Both the position numbers and the translations under genes were made by a program. Below are positions 17,037 to 24,488 of a DNA stretch of 64,000 nt, in pieces. The stretch lies in contig NZ_CP108032.1 of assembly GCF_036169555.1 (NCBI RefSeq), positions 1,860,001 through 1,924,000 of the forward strand. Direction: 5' to 3'. A model generated the notes under the pieces. That model worked only from the letters and a program-made list of their open reading frames with translations, did no database searches and was not told the DNA's origin. The DNA is from Streptomyces sp. NBC_00306 (GTDB taxonomy: Bacteria; Actinomycetota; Actinomycetes; Streptomycetales; Streptomycetaceae). Each line of letters opens with the position of its first letter. Position 1 is the first letter of the stretch.

Positions 17037-17203
17037 GTTCCCTGCCTTCCGGAGAAGTTCGCGGGCACTCGCCCGCACCGGGAACAACGACGCCCTGACG
17101 CCATCCGGGTTACGTGGCCCACGCCTTTCACTCCATCGAGTGGGCAGCATTTCGAACTGGGCGGGGTAAGCGGTATCGCCGTCTCCACCGTGCCGGACAG
17201 GTT

Positions 17204-18541
17204 TCAGCCGTCGTAGTCCTGGATCCGCTTGCCCTTCCGCCGCTCGGTCAACGCGGGCAGTTCCGCGTTCAGTTCGGCGACGATCTCCGGCACGTCGAGG
17301 GTGAGCAGCCGGCGGTCCCGCATGAGGATCCGGCCGTCGACGACCGTGGTGGTGACGTCGGCCGAGCGCGCGGAATGCACCAGGGCCGCGGCCACATCGT
17401 GCAACGGCTGGGTGTGCGGCCCGCTGAGGTCCACGAGGATCACATCGGCCCGGCGACCGGGTGCCAGCGACCCGATCTCGTCTCCGAGTCCGACGGCCCG
17501 GGCGCTCTGCAAGGTGGCGTGGCCGAGTGCCTGCCGGGAGGTGAGCCAGGCGGGGTCGTTCTCCTCCGACTTCTGCACGAGGGCGGTCAGCGCCATGCTC
17601 TCCCACACGTCCAGGGTGTTGTTCGACGCGGCCCCGTCCGTCGCGAGTCCGACGGCGACGCCGGCGGCCACCAGACCGCGGACGGGCGTGGTGTCCCATG
17701 CGAACTTGAGGTACCCCTTCGGCGCGCTGGCGACCCCGATGCGTCCTGTGCCCTCCCGCAGGACGTCCAGGTCCTTCGGGGTGATCCCGGTCCCGTGAGC
17801 GATGAGAACGTCCACGTCGAGCAGCCCCGTGCGCTGGAGCACACCGATGGGCGTGCGGCCGTACCGCTCCAGGCTGTTGTCGGTCTGTGCCCGGTTCTCG
17901 GCGGCGTGGAGGTGGACGAGCAGCCCGTGCCGGCGCGCGAGGGCGGCGGTGGCCGCAAGATCGTCGTCGTCCACGGTGTACGGCGCGTGCGGCGCGAGCG
18001 AGGTGGTGATCCGGCCGTCCGCCGCGCCCCGCATCCGCAGCGCGAAATCCAGGGAGCGCTCGCGTCCTTCGGCCCCCTGGCTGGAGAAGAAGGCCCAGCC
18101 GAGATTGGCCCGCAGTCCGCTGTCGGCCACCGCGGCCGCGACCCGGTCCATCGAGAAGTAGTGATCGGCGAAGGTGGTCACCCCGCCGCGGATCATCTCG
18201 GCGCACGCCAGCCTCGCACCGAGTTCGACGACGCGGTCGGTGAGGTTGGACTCGATCGGCCAGATCCAGTCGTTGAACCACTCCTCGACGGGCATGTCCT
18301 CGGCGATCCCCCGCAGAGCGACCATGGGCGAGTGGGTGTGGCAGTTGATCAGACCGGGCATCGCCAGCTGCCCGCGTCCGTCGATCCGCTCCACGGCCTC
18401 GAGCGAGGCTGCCTCGCGCGTGGAGGTGACGGCGTCGATCACTCCCCCGCGCACCACGACGGCGGCGTCCTGCACGAACTGGATCTGCCCGCTGTCGTCG
18501 TGCACCAGGGCGGTGCACCCGTCGATGACAAGATCAACCAT
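17204..18541 (-). CDS. Amidohydrolase family deaminase (MtaD/TrzN-like)
   Basis: 445 residues from ATG 18541. Metal-dependent amidohydrolase of the cytosine-deaminase/8-oxoguanine-deaminase/S-adenosylhomocysteine-deaminase group. The zinc ligands are visible as CHTHSPM (HxH, near residue 65), LHAAEN (His/Glu, near 215), AHGTG (His, near 250) and TDGAASNN (Asp, near 295). The C-terminal GSLAPGRRADVILVDLSGPHTQPL is the beta-sandwich closing strand found in this clade. The exact nucleobase or adenosine-type substrate cannot be told from sequence. It is divergent from the DUF3574 gene, with a duplicated 96-bp segment between them. Confidence 0.88.
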   Translation of the reverse strand: MVDLVIDGCTALVHDDSGQIQFVQDAAVVVRGGVIDAVTSTREAASLEAVERIDGRGQLAMPGLINCHTHSPMVALRGIAEDMPVEEWFNDWIWPIESNLTDRVVELGARLACAEMIRGGVTTFADHYFSMDRVAAAVADSGLRANLGWAFFSSQGAEGRERSLDFALRMRGAADGRITTSLAPHAPYTVDDDDLAATAALARRHGLLVHLHAAENRAQTDNSLERYGRTPIGVLQRTGLLDVDVLIAHGTGITPKDLDVLREGTGRIGVASAPKGYLKFAWDTTPVRGLVAAGVAVGLATDGAASNNTLDVWESMALTALVQKSEENDPAWLTSRQALGHATLQSARAVGLGDEIGSLAPGRRADVILVDLSGPHTQPLHDVAAALVHSARSADVTTTVVDGRILMRDRRLLTLDVPEIVAELNAELPALTERRKGKRIQDYDG

Positions 18542-18587
18542 CCGGTTCTCCCTCCGGCTTCCGGCCTCCCGGCCGCTGACCTCTGTG

Positions 18588-18777
18588 CCCGGGAGTCGCC
18601 TTCCGAACGGCCGGCGTCCCCGTGCGGGTGGTGTCCGGCCGACCTGCGCGGCCTGCCGGGCACACCGGCACGGACCTTGCCGGCCCGGGAGTCGCCTTCC
18701 GAACGGCCGGCGCCCCCGTGCGGGTGGTGTCCGGCCGACCTGCGCGGCCTGCCGGGCACACCGGCACGGACCTTGCC
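18588..18777. repeat. 96-bp tandem duplication between divergent genes
   Basis: Copy 1 (18588-18681) and copy 2 (18684-18777) are 94 nt long and differ at one base (T at 18616, C at 18712); the period is 96 bp. The pair fills most of the interval between the amidohydrolase start (18541) and the secreted-protein start (18835), so any promoter or operator inside the unit is present twice. Confidence 0.95.
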
Positions 18778-18834
18778 ACAGTGAGGGCGCGCCCGGCAGA
18801 CCGCCGTGCTGACGCCGGACGGAAGGATCCACCC

Positions 18835-19374
18835 GTGCCCACCTCGAAGCAGCGCTCACTGCTGGCCGCCGCCGGTGCCGTTGCCGCCGTGCTGACCCTG
18901 GCGGCGCCCTCCGCCACCTCGGCACTCGACGGCCCGGAGCCGAAGGCGGCCGAAGCGACGGCAGTACCGGCCGCGGTGACGGAAATGCCGGCCGCGGTGA
19001 CGGAGGTACCGGCCGGGGCGGTCGGGGCGACCGCGACGGCGGGAAGCGCCTACGTCGAGACCCGGCTCTTCTTCGGTACGGAGCGTCCCGACGGCGGGCC
19101 CGATGTCACCGACGAGCAGTTCATGGCCTTCGTCGACCGCAGTGTCACCCCGGGCTTCCCGGACGGGCTGACGGTCCAGGACGGCCGCGGGCAGTGGCGG
19201 GACGCCAACGGCACCATCGAGAGGGAGCGGTCGTACGAGCTGACGCTGCTGTACCCGGCGTCGCAGGCCCGTGCCCGCGGGCCGTTGATCGAGCGGATCC
19301 GCGAGGCGTACCGGGCGGCATACGGGCAGGAGTCGGTGGCCCGCCTCGACGAGGCGACCCTCGCCGACTTCTGA
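18835..19374 (+). CDS. Secreted DUF3574-like protein
   Basis: 179 residues from GTG 18835 with GGAAGGA at 18821. Residues 1-30 form a signal peptide (SLLAAAGAVAAVLTLAAPSATSA region). Residues 40-65 hold two copies of a PAAVTE repeat. The globular part begins at YVETRLFFGTERPDGGPDV, typical of DUF3574, and continues with the DEQFMAFVDRSVTPGFPDG and SYELTLLYP blocks. No enzymatic residues are known for this family and the role is unknown. It is preceded by the tandemly duplicated regulatory interval, and the P450 gene converges on it from the right. Confidence 0.85.
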   Translation: MPTSKQRSLLAAAGAVAAVLTLAAPSATSALDGPEPKAAEATAVPAAVTEMPAAVTEVPAGAVGATATAGSAYVETRLFFGTERPDGGPDVTDEQFMAFVDRSVTPGFPDGLTVQDGRGQWRDANGTIERERSYELTLLYPASQARARGPLIERIREAYRAAYGQESVARLDEATLADF

Positions 19375-19414
19375 ATCCGCCCTCGGAAGCTCTTTCTCAG
19401 AACCGCCAGAACCC

Positions 19415-20608
19415 TCACGACTCTCCGAAGCGGACGGGCAGCGCGATGAGCCCCCGGGCACGGGCGGACGGCCGCCGGCGCAGCTCGCTCTCGGCGGTGT
19501 CGAGCGCCAGCCGGGGGAAACGCTCCAGCAGCGCGCCGAGTGCGACGCCGGTTTCGAGGCGGGCGAGCGGTGCTCCGAGGCAGTAGTGGATGCCGTGGCC
19601 GAGCGCGAGATGCCCCGCGGTGTCACGGCTCAGGTCGAGCCGGTCCGGCTCCGGAAAGCGGGCGGAGTCGCGGTCTGCGGACGCCAGGGACAGCAAAACC
19701 GTCTCGCCCGCCGGAACGGTCACTCCGCCGATGGTCACGTCCTCGACCGGGAAGCGGCGGATGGCCAGCAGGGCCGGGCCGTCGTACCGGGCCAGCTCCT
19801 CGACGGCGGAGCCGATCCGCGTCGGATCGGCCCGCAGTGCGGCGAGTTCGTCGGGGTGCCGGAGCAGGGCGAGTGTCGCGTTGCCGATCAGCTGGACGGT
19901 GTTCTCGTAGCCGGCGAAGAGGATGAGAAAGGCGAGCGACGTCAACTCGTCCTCACTGAGCCGGTCTTCACCCTCCTCCCGTACCGCGATCAGCGCGGAG
20001 AGCAGATCGTCCGCCGGTTCGGCACGCTTGTGGGCGAGCAGCTCGTGGAAGAAGCCGAGCATGCTGCCGATGGCCTGCTTGGCCCGGCCGGGCTGTGCGG
20101 GGTCGGGGGCGACGAGGGCGTCGGTCCAGTCGCGGAAGTCGCGGCGGGAGTGCGGCGGTACTCCGAGGAGTTCGCAGATGACGGCGATCGGCAGCGGAGC
20201 GGCGTAGGCGGCGACCAGGTCCGCCCGGCCGTGCGGGGCGACGGCGTCGAGCAGCTCGTCGGCGATGCGCCGGACCGGTGTGCGCAGTTCCTCGATCCGG
20301 CGCGCGGTGAACGCCTGGGTGACGAAGCGCCGGATCCGTGTGTGGTCCGGCGGATCCATGGTGAGCAGGTTGGCGTCCAGGGCGGGCGGCAGGGCGAAGC
20401 CCCGGTAACTACCGGGCAGCGCATGCCGCTTGTCGAGGGAGAGCCGGGGATCAGCGAGCGCCTGCCGTACGTCCTCGTAGCGCGTGACGATCCAGGCGGG
20501 CGAGCCGTCTGGCCCGGTGATCCGTTGGACGGGGGCGGTCTCCCGCAGGCGGGCGTAGACGGCGTAGGGGTCGGTCAGCAGCTCGCTCGCCGGATCGTCC
20601 ATGGTCAT
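19415..20608 (-). CDS. Cytochrome P450
   Basis: 397 residues, ATG 20608. Soluble bacterial class I P450, probably CYP107-like. The I-helix reads FAGYENTVQLIG, with Asn at the position of the usual catalytic Thr; this variant is seen in some CYP107 enzymes. The heme-binding loop LALGHGIHYCLGAPLARLE places the thiolate ligand at Cys343, and an ETVLLSLASADRD segment precedes it. The substrate is unknown. No ferredoxin or reductase gene lies next to it, so redox partners must be shared from elsewhere. Its upstream region is shared with helR, which is divergent, but the rifamycin element lies close to helR. Confidence 0.93.
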   Translation of the reverse strand: MTMDDPASELLTDPYAVYARLRETAPVQRITGPDGSPAWIVTRYEDVRQALADPRLSLDKRHALPGSYRGFALPPALDANLLTMDPPDHTRIRRFVTQAFTARRIEELRTPVRRIADELLDAVAPHGRADLVAAYAAPLPIAVICELLGVPPHSRRDFRDWTDALVAPDPAQPGRAKQAIGSMLGFFHELLAHKRAEPADDLLSALIAVREEGEDRLSEDELTSLAFLILFAGYENTVQLIGNATLALLRHPDELAALRADPTRIGSAVEELARYDGPALLAIRRFPVEDVTIGGVTVPAGETVLLSLASADRDSARFPEPDRLDLSRDTAGHLALGHGIHYCLGAPLARLETGVALGALLERFPRLALDTAESELRRRPSARARGLIALPVRFGES

Positions 20609-20841
20609 GACGCCAGCCTAGACAAGGCGTTCTGACGGATCGTCGGGGGTGCGGGCCGTACCTGGGCCGGGTGTTGGGCAGGACGTACCCGGGTGGAGCC
20701 GCGAGACGTACGGTCCCGGGACGAGTCGTGAGACGTACCGTCGGCACGGTTCGGCGTGCACCGTAGGGCCCCGCCGCTCGGACCGCCGCTCGGACGGTCA
20801 TGAGCCGTCCGTCGAAGCCTCCGTCGCCGAAGATGACGAAA

Positions 20842-20867
20842 GGCAAGGAGTACACCCACTCCTTGCC
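20842..20867. repeat. Perfect inverted repeat upstream of helR
   Basis: GGCAAGGAGT (20842-20851), 6-nt spacer, ACTCCTTGCC (20858-20867): a 10-bp perfect palindrome in the helR-P450 intergenic region, just before an AT-rich TTAACTTATAG stretch. It could be an operator or a hairpin; no T-run follows that would make it a convincing terminator. Confidence 0.7.
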
Positions 20868-20890
20868 ACTCTTAACTTATAGCGCACCGG

Positions 20891-20910
20891 GGGGCTTGCG
20901 GCAAGGCCCC
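20891..20910. promoter_or_regulatory. Rifamycin-associated element (RAE)
   Basis: GGGGCTTGCGGCAAGGCCCC at 20891-20910 matches, as I recall it, the ~19-20 bp inverted repeat described upstream of rifamycin-inducible genes (rph, rox, helR) in actinomycetes. It sits 57 bp before the helR start and probably overlaps the promoter -35 region. It is expected to mediate induction of helR by rifamycins. Confidence 0.85.
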
Positions 20911-20967
20911 CGGTGTACCGCAGAATCGTCCGCCGATGCCAGATCCTGCGGAAATGAGTGCCACTGA

Positions 20968-23106
20968 ATGCGTAGTGCGTTCGACCTTCCCGACCGTCTC
21001 TCCTCCAAGGACGACCCCACGCTGATCGCCGGCGACGAGCAGCACTTCGCGGCCATCGCGCAATGCCTCGACGAGTCGATCGCCGAGCTGTCCGACCGCC
21101 TCGACGCCGAGCGCCGGACACCCGGCGGCATCGGCCGGCAGGCCATGGACCGGGACATCGAGGTCCACCGGCTGACGGCGCGTCTGCGCGCGCTGCGGCG
21201 CTTCGGCCTGGACCTGTGCCTCGGGCACATGGTCACCGAGGACAGCGCCGAGCCCCTGTACGTCGGACGGCTCGGCCTGACCGACAGCGAGGGCCGCCGG
21301 CTGCTGCTGGACTGGCGCTCCCCCGCCGCCGAGCCCTTCTTCGGCGCCACGCACGCGAACCCGATGGGTCTGGCGAGCCGCCGCCGGTACCGCTGGGCCC
21401 GTGGCCGGATCAACGACTACTGGGACGAGGTGTTCACCTCGGAAGGGTTCGTCGGGCACGCCGCCCTGGACGACCAGTCCGCCTTCATCGCGAGCCTGGG
21501 CAGCAACCGGTCGACGCGCATGCGGGACGTGCTCGGCACCATCCAGGCCGACCAAGACGCGATCATCCGTGCGGGCTCCCGCGGCGCTCTCGTCGTCGAC
21601 GGCGGTCCGGGTACGGGAAAGACCGTCGTCGCGCTCCACCGCTCCGCCTACCTCCTCTACTCCGATCCTCGCCTCGGTCACCGCCGGGGCGGCGTCCTGT
21701 TCGTCGGTCCGCACCAGCCCTATCTGGGGTACGTCGCCGACGTGCTCCCCAGCCTCGGCGAGGAGGGCGTGCAGACCTGCACCCTGCGGGACCTCGTCAC
21801 CGAGGGAGCCACGGCGGCGACCGAGACCGATCCGGAGGTGGCCCGTCTCAAGTCGTCCGCGAGGCTGGTGAAAGCGATCGAGTCGGCCGTCGGGTTCTAC
21901 GAGGAGCCTCCGACGAAGGGGATGACGGTCACGACCCCCTGGTCCGACATCCGGCTGAGCGCCGACGACTGGGCCTCGGCGTTCGAGTCGGCGCCCGGTA
22001 CTCCGCACAACGAGGCGCGCGACCAGGTCTGGGAGGAGCTGGTCACGATCCTGGTGGACAACCACGACGGTGACGCACCGGAGGATCTGCTCCGCAAGTC
22101 GCTGCGGCAGAACCGGGAACTGCTGACGGCCTTCAACCGCGCGTGGCCGCTGCTCGAAGCGGCCGACCTCGTCGGGGACCTGTGGTCGGTGCCCGCCTAT
22201 CTGCGGATGTGCGCTCCCTGGCTCGACCGCGACGAGGTGCGCACGCTCCAGCGCGAGGAAGCCCAGGCCTGGACGGTGTCCGACCTACCGCTCCTGGACG
22301 CGGCCCGGCAGCGGCTCGGCGACCCGGAGACGGCACGGCGCAGACGCCGGCACGAGGCCGCCGTCGCCGCCGAACGGGAGCGCCGGGCCGACGTCATCGA
22401 CATCCTGCTGCGGGACACCGAGATCGACGAGAGCCAGGGCGCGATGGGGATGCTGCACGGGAAGGATCTCCAGGACACCCTGATCGACGAGAGCGGACTT
22501 CCCGGCGCCGAACCCGACCTGCTCGCCGGGCCGTTCGCGCACGTCGTCGTGGACGAGGCCCAGGAACTCACCGACGCGGAGTGGCAGATGCTCCTGCTCC
22601 GGTGCCCGTCCCGGAGCTTCACCATCGTCGGCGACCGCGCCCAGGCCCGGCACGGGTTCACCGAGTCGTGGCGGGAACGGCTGGAACGGATCGGGCTCGA
22701 CCGGATCACTCAGGCCTCCCTGAGCATCAACTACCGGACGCCGGAAGAGATCATGACGGAGGCCGAGCCGGTCATCCGGGCCGCTCTGCCGGACGCCAAT
22801 GTGCCGACCTCCATCCGCAGCGGAGGTGTCCCCGTCCTGCACGGATCGGCTGCGGATCTGAGCGCGGTCCTCGACACCTGGCTCGCCGCCCACGACGACG
22901 GAACCGTCTGCGTCATCGGCGATCCCACGTTCCGGGCAACGTCTCGCGTCCGGTCACTGACTCCGGAGCTGTCGAAGGGCCTCGAGTTCGACCTGGTCGT
23001 CCTCGTCGACCCGGAGGCGTTCGGCCAGGGCATCGAGGGGGCGGTCGACCGCTATGTCGCGATGACCCGGGCGACGCAGCAGCTCGTGGTCCTCACGAGC
23101 TCCTGA
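20968..23106 (+). CDS. helR: RNA polymerase-dissociating ATPase HelR (HelD-like)
   Basis: 712 residues from ATG 20968. HelD-type superfamily 1 motor, not a true DNA helicase. It has an N-terminal coiled-coil arm (~20-80), Walker A GPGTGKT at 213-219, a long variable insertion (~290-490) and Walker B VVVDEAQELTD near 530. The motif IV-VI region includes INYRTPEE and YVAMTRATQQLVVL. HelR displaces rifamycin-stalled RNA polymerase from DNA and protects it, giving rifamycin tolerance. The upstream RAE distinguishes it from plain helD and supports the helR assignment. No terminator was identified before the convergent SWIM gene at 23217. Confidence 0.9.
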   Translation: MRSAFDLPDRLSSKDDPTLIAGDEQHFAAIAQCLDESIAELSDRLDAERRTPGGIGRQAMDRDIEVHRLTARLRALRRFGLDLCLGHMVTEDSAEPLYVGRLGLTDSEGRRLLLDWRSPAAEPFFGATHANPMGLASRRRYRWARGRINDYWDEVFTSEGFVGHAALDDQSAFIASLGSNRSTRMRDVLGTIQADQDAIIRAGSRGALVVDGGPGTGKTVVALHRSAYLLYSDPRLGHRRGGVLFVGPHQPYLGYVADVLPSLGEEGVQTCTLRDLVTEGATAATETDPEVARLKSSARLVKAIESAVGFYEEPPTKGMTVTTPWSDIRLSADDWASAFESAPGTPHNEARDQVWEELVTILVDNHDGDAPEDLLRKSLRQNRELLTAFNRAWPLLEAADLVGDLWSVPAYLRMCAPWLDRDEVRTLQREEAQAWTVSDLPLLDAARQRLGDPETARRRRRHEAAVAAERERRADVIDILLRDTEIDESQGAMGMLHGKDLQDTLIDESGLPGAEPDLLAGPFAHVVVDEAQELTDAEWQMLLLRCPSRSFTIVGDRAQARHGFTESWRERLERIGLDRITQASLSINYRTPEEIMTEAEPVIRAALPDANVPTSIRSGGVPVLHGSAADLSAVLDTWLAAHDDGTVCVIGDPTFRATSRVRSLTPELSKGLEFDLVVLVDPEAFGQGIEGAVDRYVAMTRATQQLVVLTSS

Positions 23107-23216
23107 CACGCGTCCGACCGGACTCCCTACCCCACGCCGTGCGCGCCGGGCCGGTCAGCGAGCCGGTCCGGCCGGCGCGGGTCCGTCCACCGGTCCCCCC
23201 TGCGGCACCGGGGCGG

Positions 23217-24488
23217 TCATCTGCCCAGCAGGGCGGTGAGCGCGCCCACCGGGTCGGCGTCGGGTGTGCCGCGGGGCCACCAGTCCTCACGGTCCGTGTC
23301 GGACTCGTAGCCGTACCAGAGGCCGTCGCGGCCGAAGCGCAGCTGGAGCGAGCTGGTCGAGAGGTGGTTGCGCCAGGGACGGAAGTGCGGGAAGTCGGCG
23401 GCGGCGAGCGCGGGCCGGGCGCGGTCGAAGGGACCGGCGGGCGGGTCCCACGGTTCCTCCAGCACATCCAGGGCCGCCCGGCCGCCCTGTCTCCAGGCGG
23501 CCACCGCTCGCGCCAGATCGGTGGGCGTACGACCGGTGGCGGCGGCGAGGTCCCGGTACAGCGCGCGGGTGGACGCGGTCAGCCCCGAGCCCGGGTGAGC
23601 GGCGGCCAGCCGGATCGCGTCCTGCCAGACGGTGAGTCCGGCGATGGGGTCGGAGCCGGTGGCGAGGACGGTGTGCGCCCGGGCGGCGGCCTCGGTGGCG
23701 AGCAGATCGAGGGCGAGCGAGTCGAGCCCGCGGCCGCCCGCACCGGGTCCTTCGGGGTACGCCGGCGGGCGCCCCGGATGGAGGGGGACGGGGAACGGTG
23801 GCGGCAGGACCGGGAGCCCGCGAGCCGCGACGGCCTCGCGGGCCGGGACCGTCGGCACGGGTGCTGCCGTCGCGGCGGTGCTCCGCTCGGCGGCGGACCG
23901 GGTCGCGTTGCGGTGCGCGAGGGCGGCGAGGATCTCCCTCTCGCCCAAGCCGCGCATGAGGAACAGGACGAAGGGGTCCTCGTCGAGCAGCCGTGCCGTC
24001 TGGTAGCAGAGCGCGGCGGCGTGCTTGCAGGGGTAACCGTCGTCCGGGCAGGAGCAGTCGGGGATCAGATCGCCCGGGGTCGGCAGCAGGTCCGCCACCT
24101 CCGCCAGGGCGTGCGGCACATCCTTGTCGAGCAGGGCCGCGATGTGGTCCGGCCGGGAGGCCGCCGCCGCGAGGAAATCGTCCCAGTCGTCGTCGGTGAG
24201 CGTCCGCAGACGGATCTCCGTGCGGTACGGGCGGGGTCTGCTGCCGTGGACGTACGCCATGACACGGCCGGGGGTCACCGTGATCGCGTCGACGTGGCCG
24301 CGGCTCGCGTACGCCCGCCCCCTGACCAGCCTGGCCCGGTCCAGGGCGGTGTCCTCCAGCGCGTCCACCCAGGCGTTCCCCCACCAGCTTGCGGCGAAGT
24401 CCTCACCCGTCAGGGGCTGGAGCGCGGGGAACGTGCGCCGGCGGTCGTCGTGGCGGGCGGGTCCCGTGGAGCGGCTGCGCGGGCTCAT
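23217..24488 (-). CDS. SWIM zinc-finger protein
   Basis: 423 residues from ATG 24488, which overlaps the stop of the SNF2 helicase gene by 4 nt (ATGA), so the two are translationally coupled. The SWIM motif is CSC...CKH: Cys145, Cys147, Cys154 and His156, a zinc fold for DNA or protein binding. The N-terminus (FAASWWGNAWVDALE, RGRAYASRGHV) is typical of SWIM proteins paired with SNF2 ATPases. Pairing suggests a chromatin-like or repair complex. A frame extension upstream to 25469 is the shadow of the SNF2 gene. Confidence 0.9.
   Translation of the reverse strand: MSPRSRSTGPARHDDRRRTFPALQPLTGEDFAASWWGNAWVDALEDTALDRARLVRGRAYASRGHVDAITVTPGRVMAYVHGSRPRPYRTEIRLRTLTDDDWDDFLAAAASRPDHIAALLDKDVPHALAEVADLLPTPGDLIPDCSCPDDGYPCKHAAALCYQTARLLDEDPFVLFLMRGLGEREILAALAHRNATRSAAERSTAATAAPVPTVPAREAVAARGLPVLPPPFPVPLHPGRPPAYPEGPGAGGRGLDSLALDLLATEAAARAHTVLATGSDPIAGLTVWQDAIRLAAAHPGSGLTASTRALYRDLAAATGRTPTDLARAVAAWRQGGRAALDVLEEPWDPPAGPFDRARPALAAADFPHFRPWRNHLSTSSLQLRFGRDGLWYGYESDTDREDWWPRGTPDADPVGALTALLGR

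Noticed and set aside
17114..18784. Rightward 556-codon frame across the amidohydrolase
   Set aside because: Antisense shadow; the leftward gene has all metal ligands.
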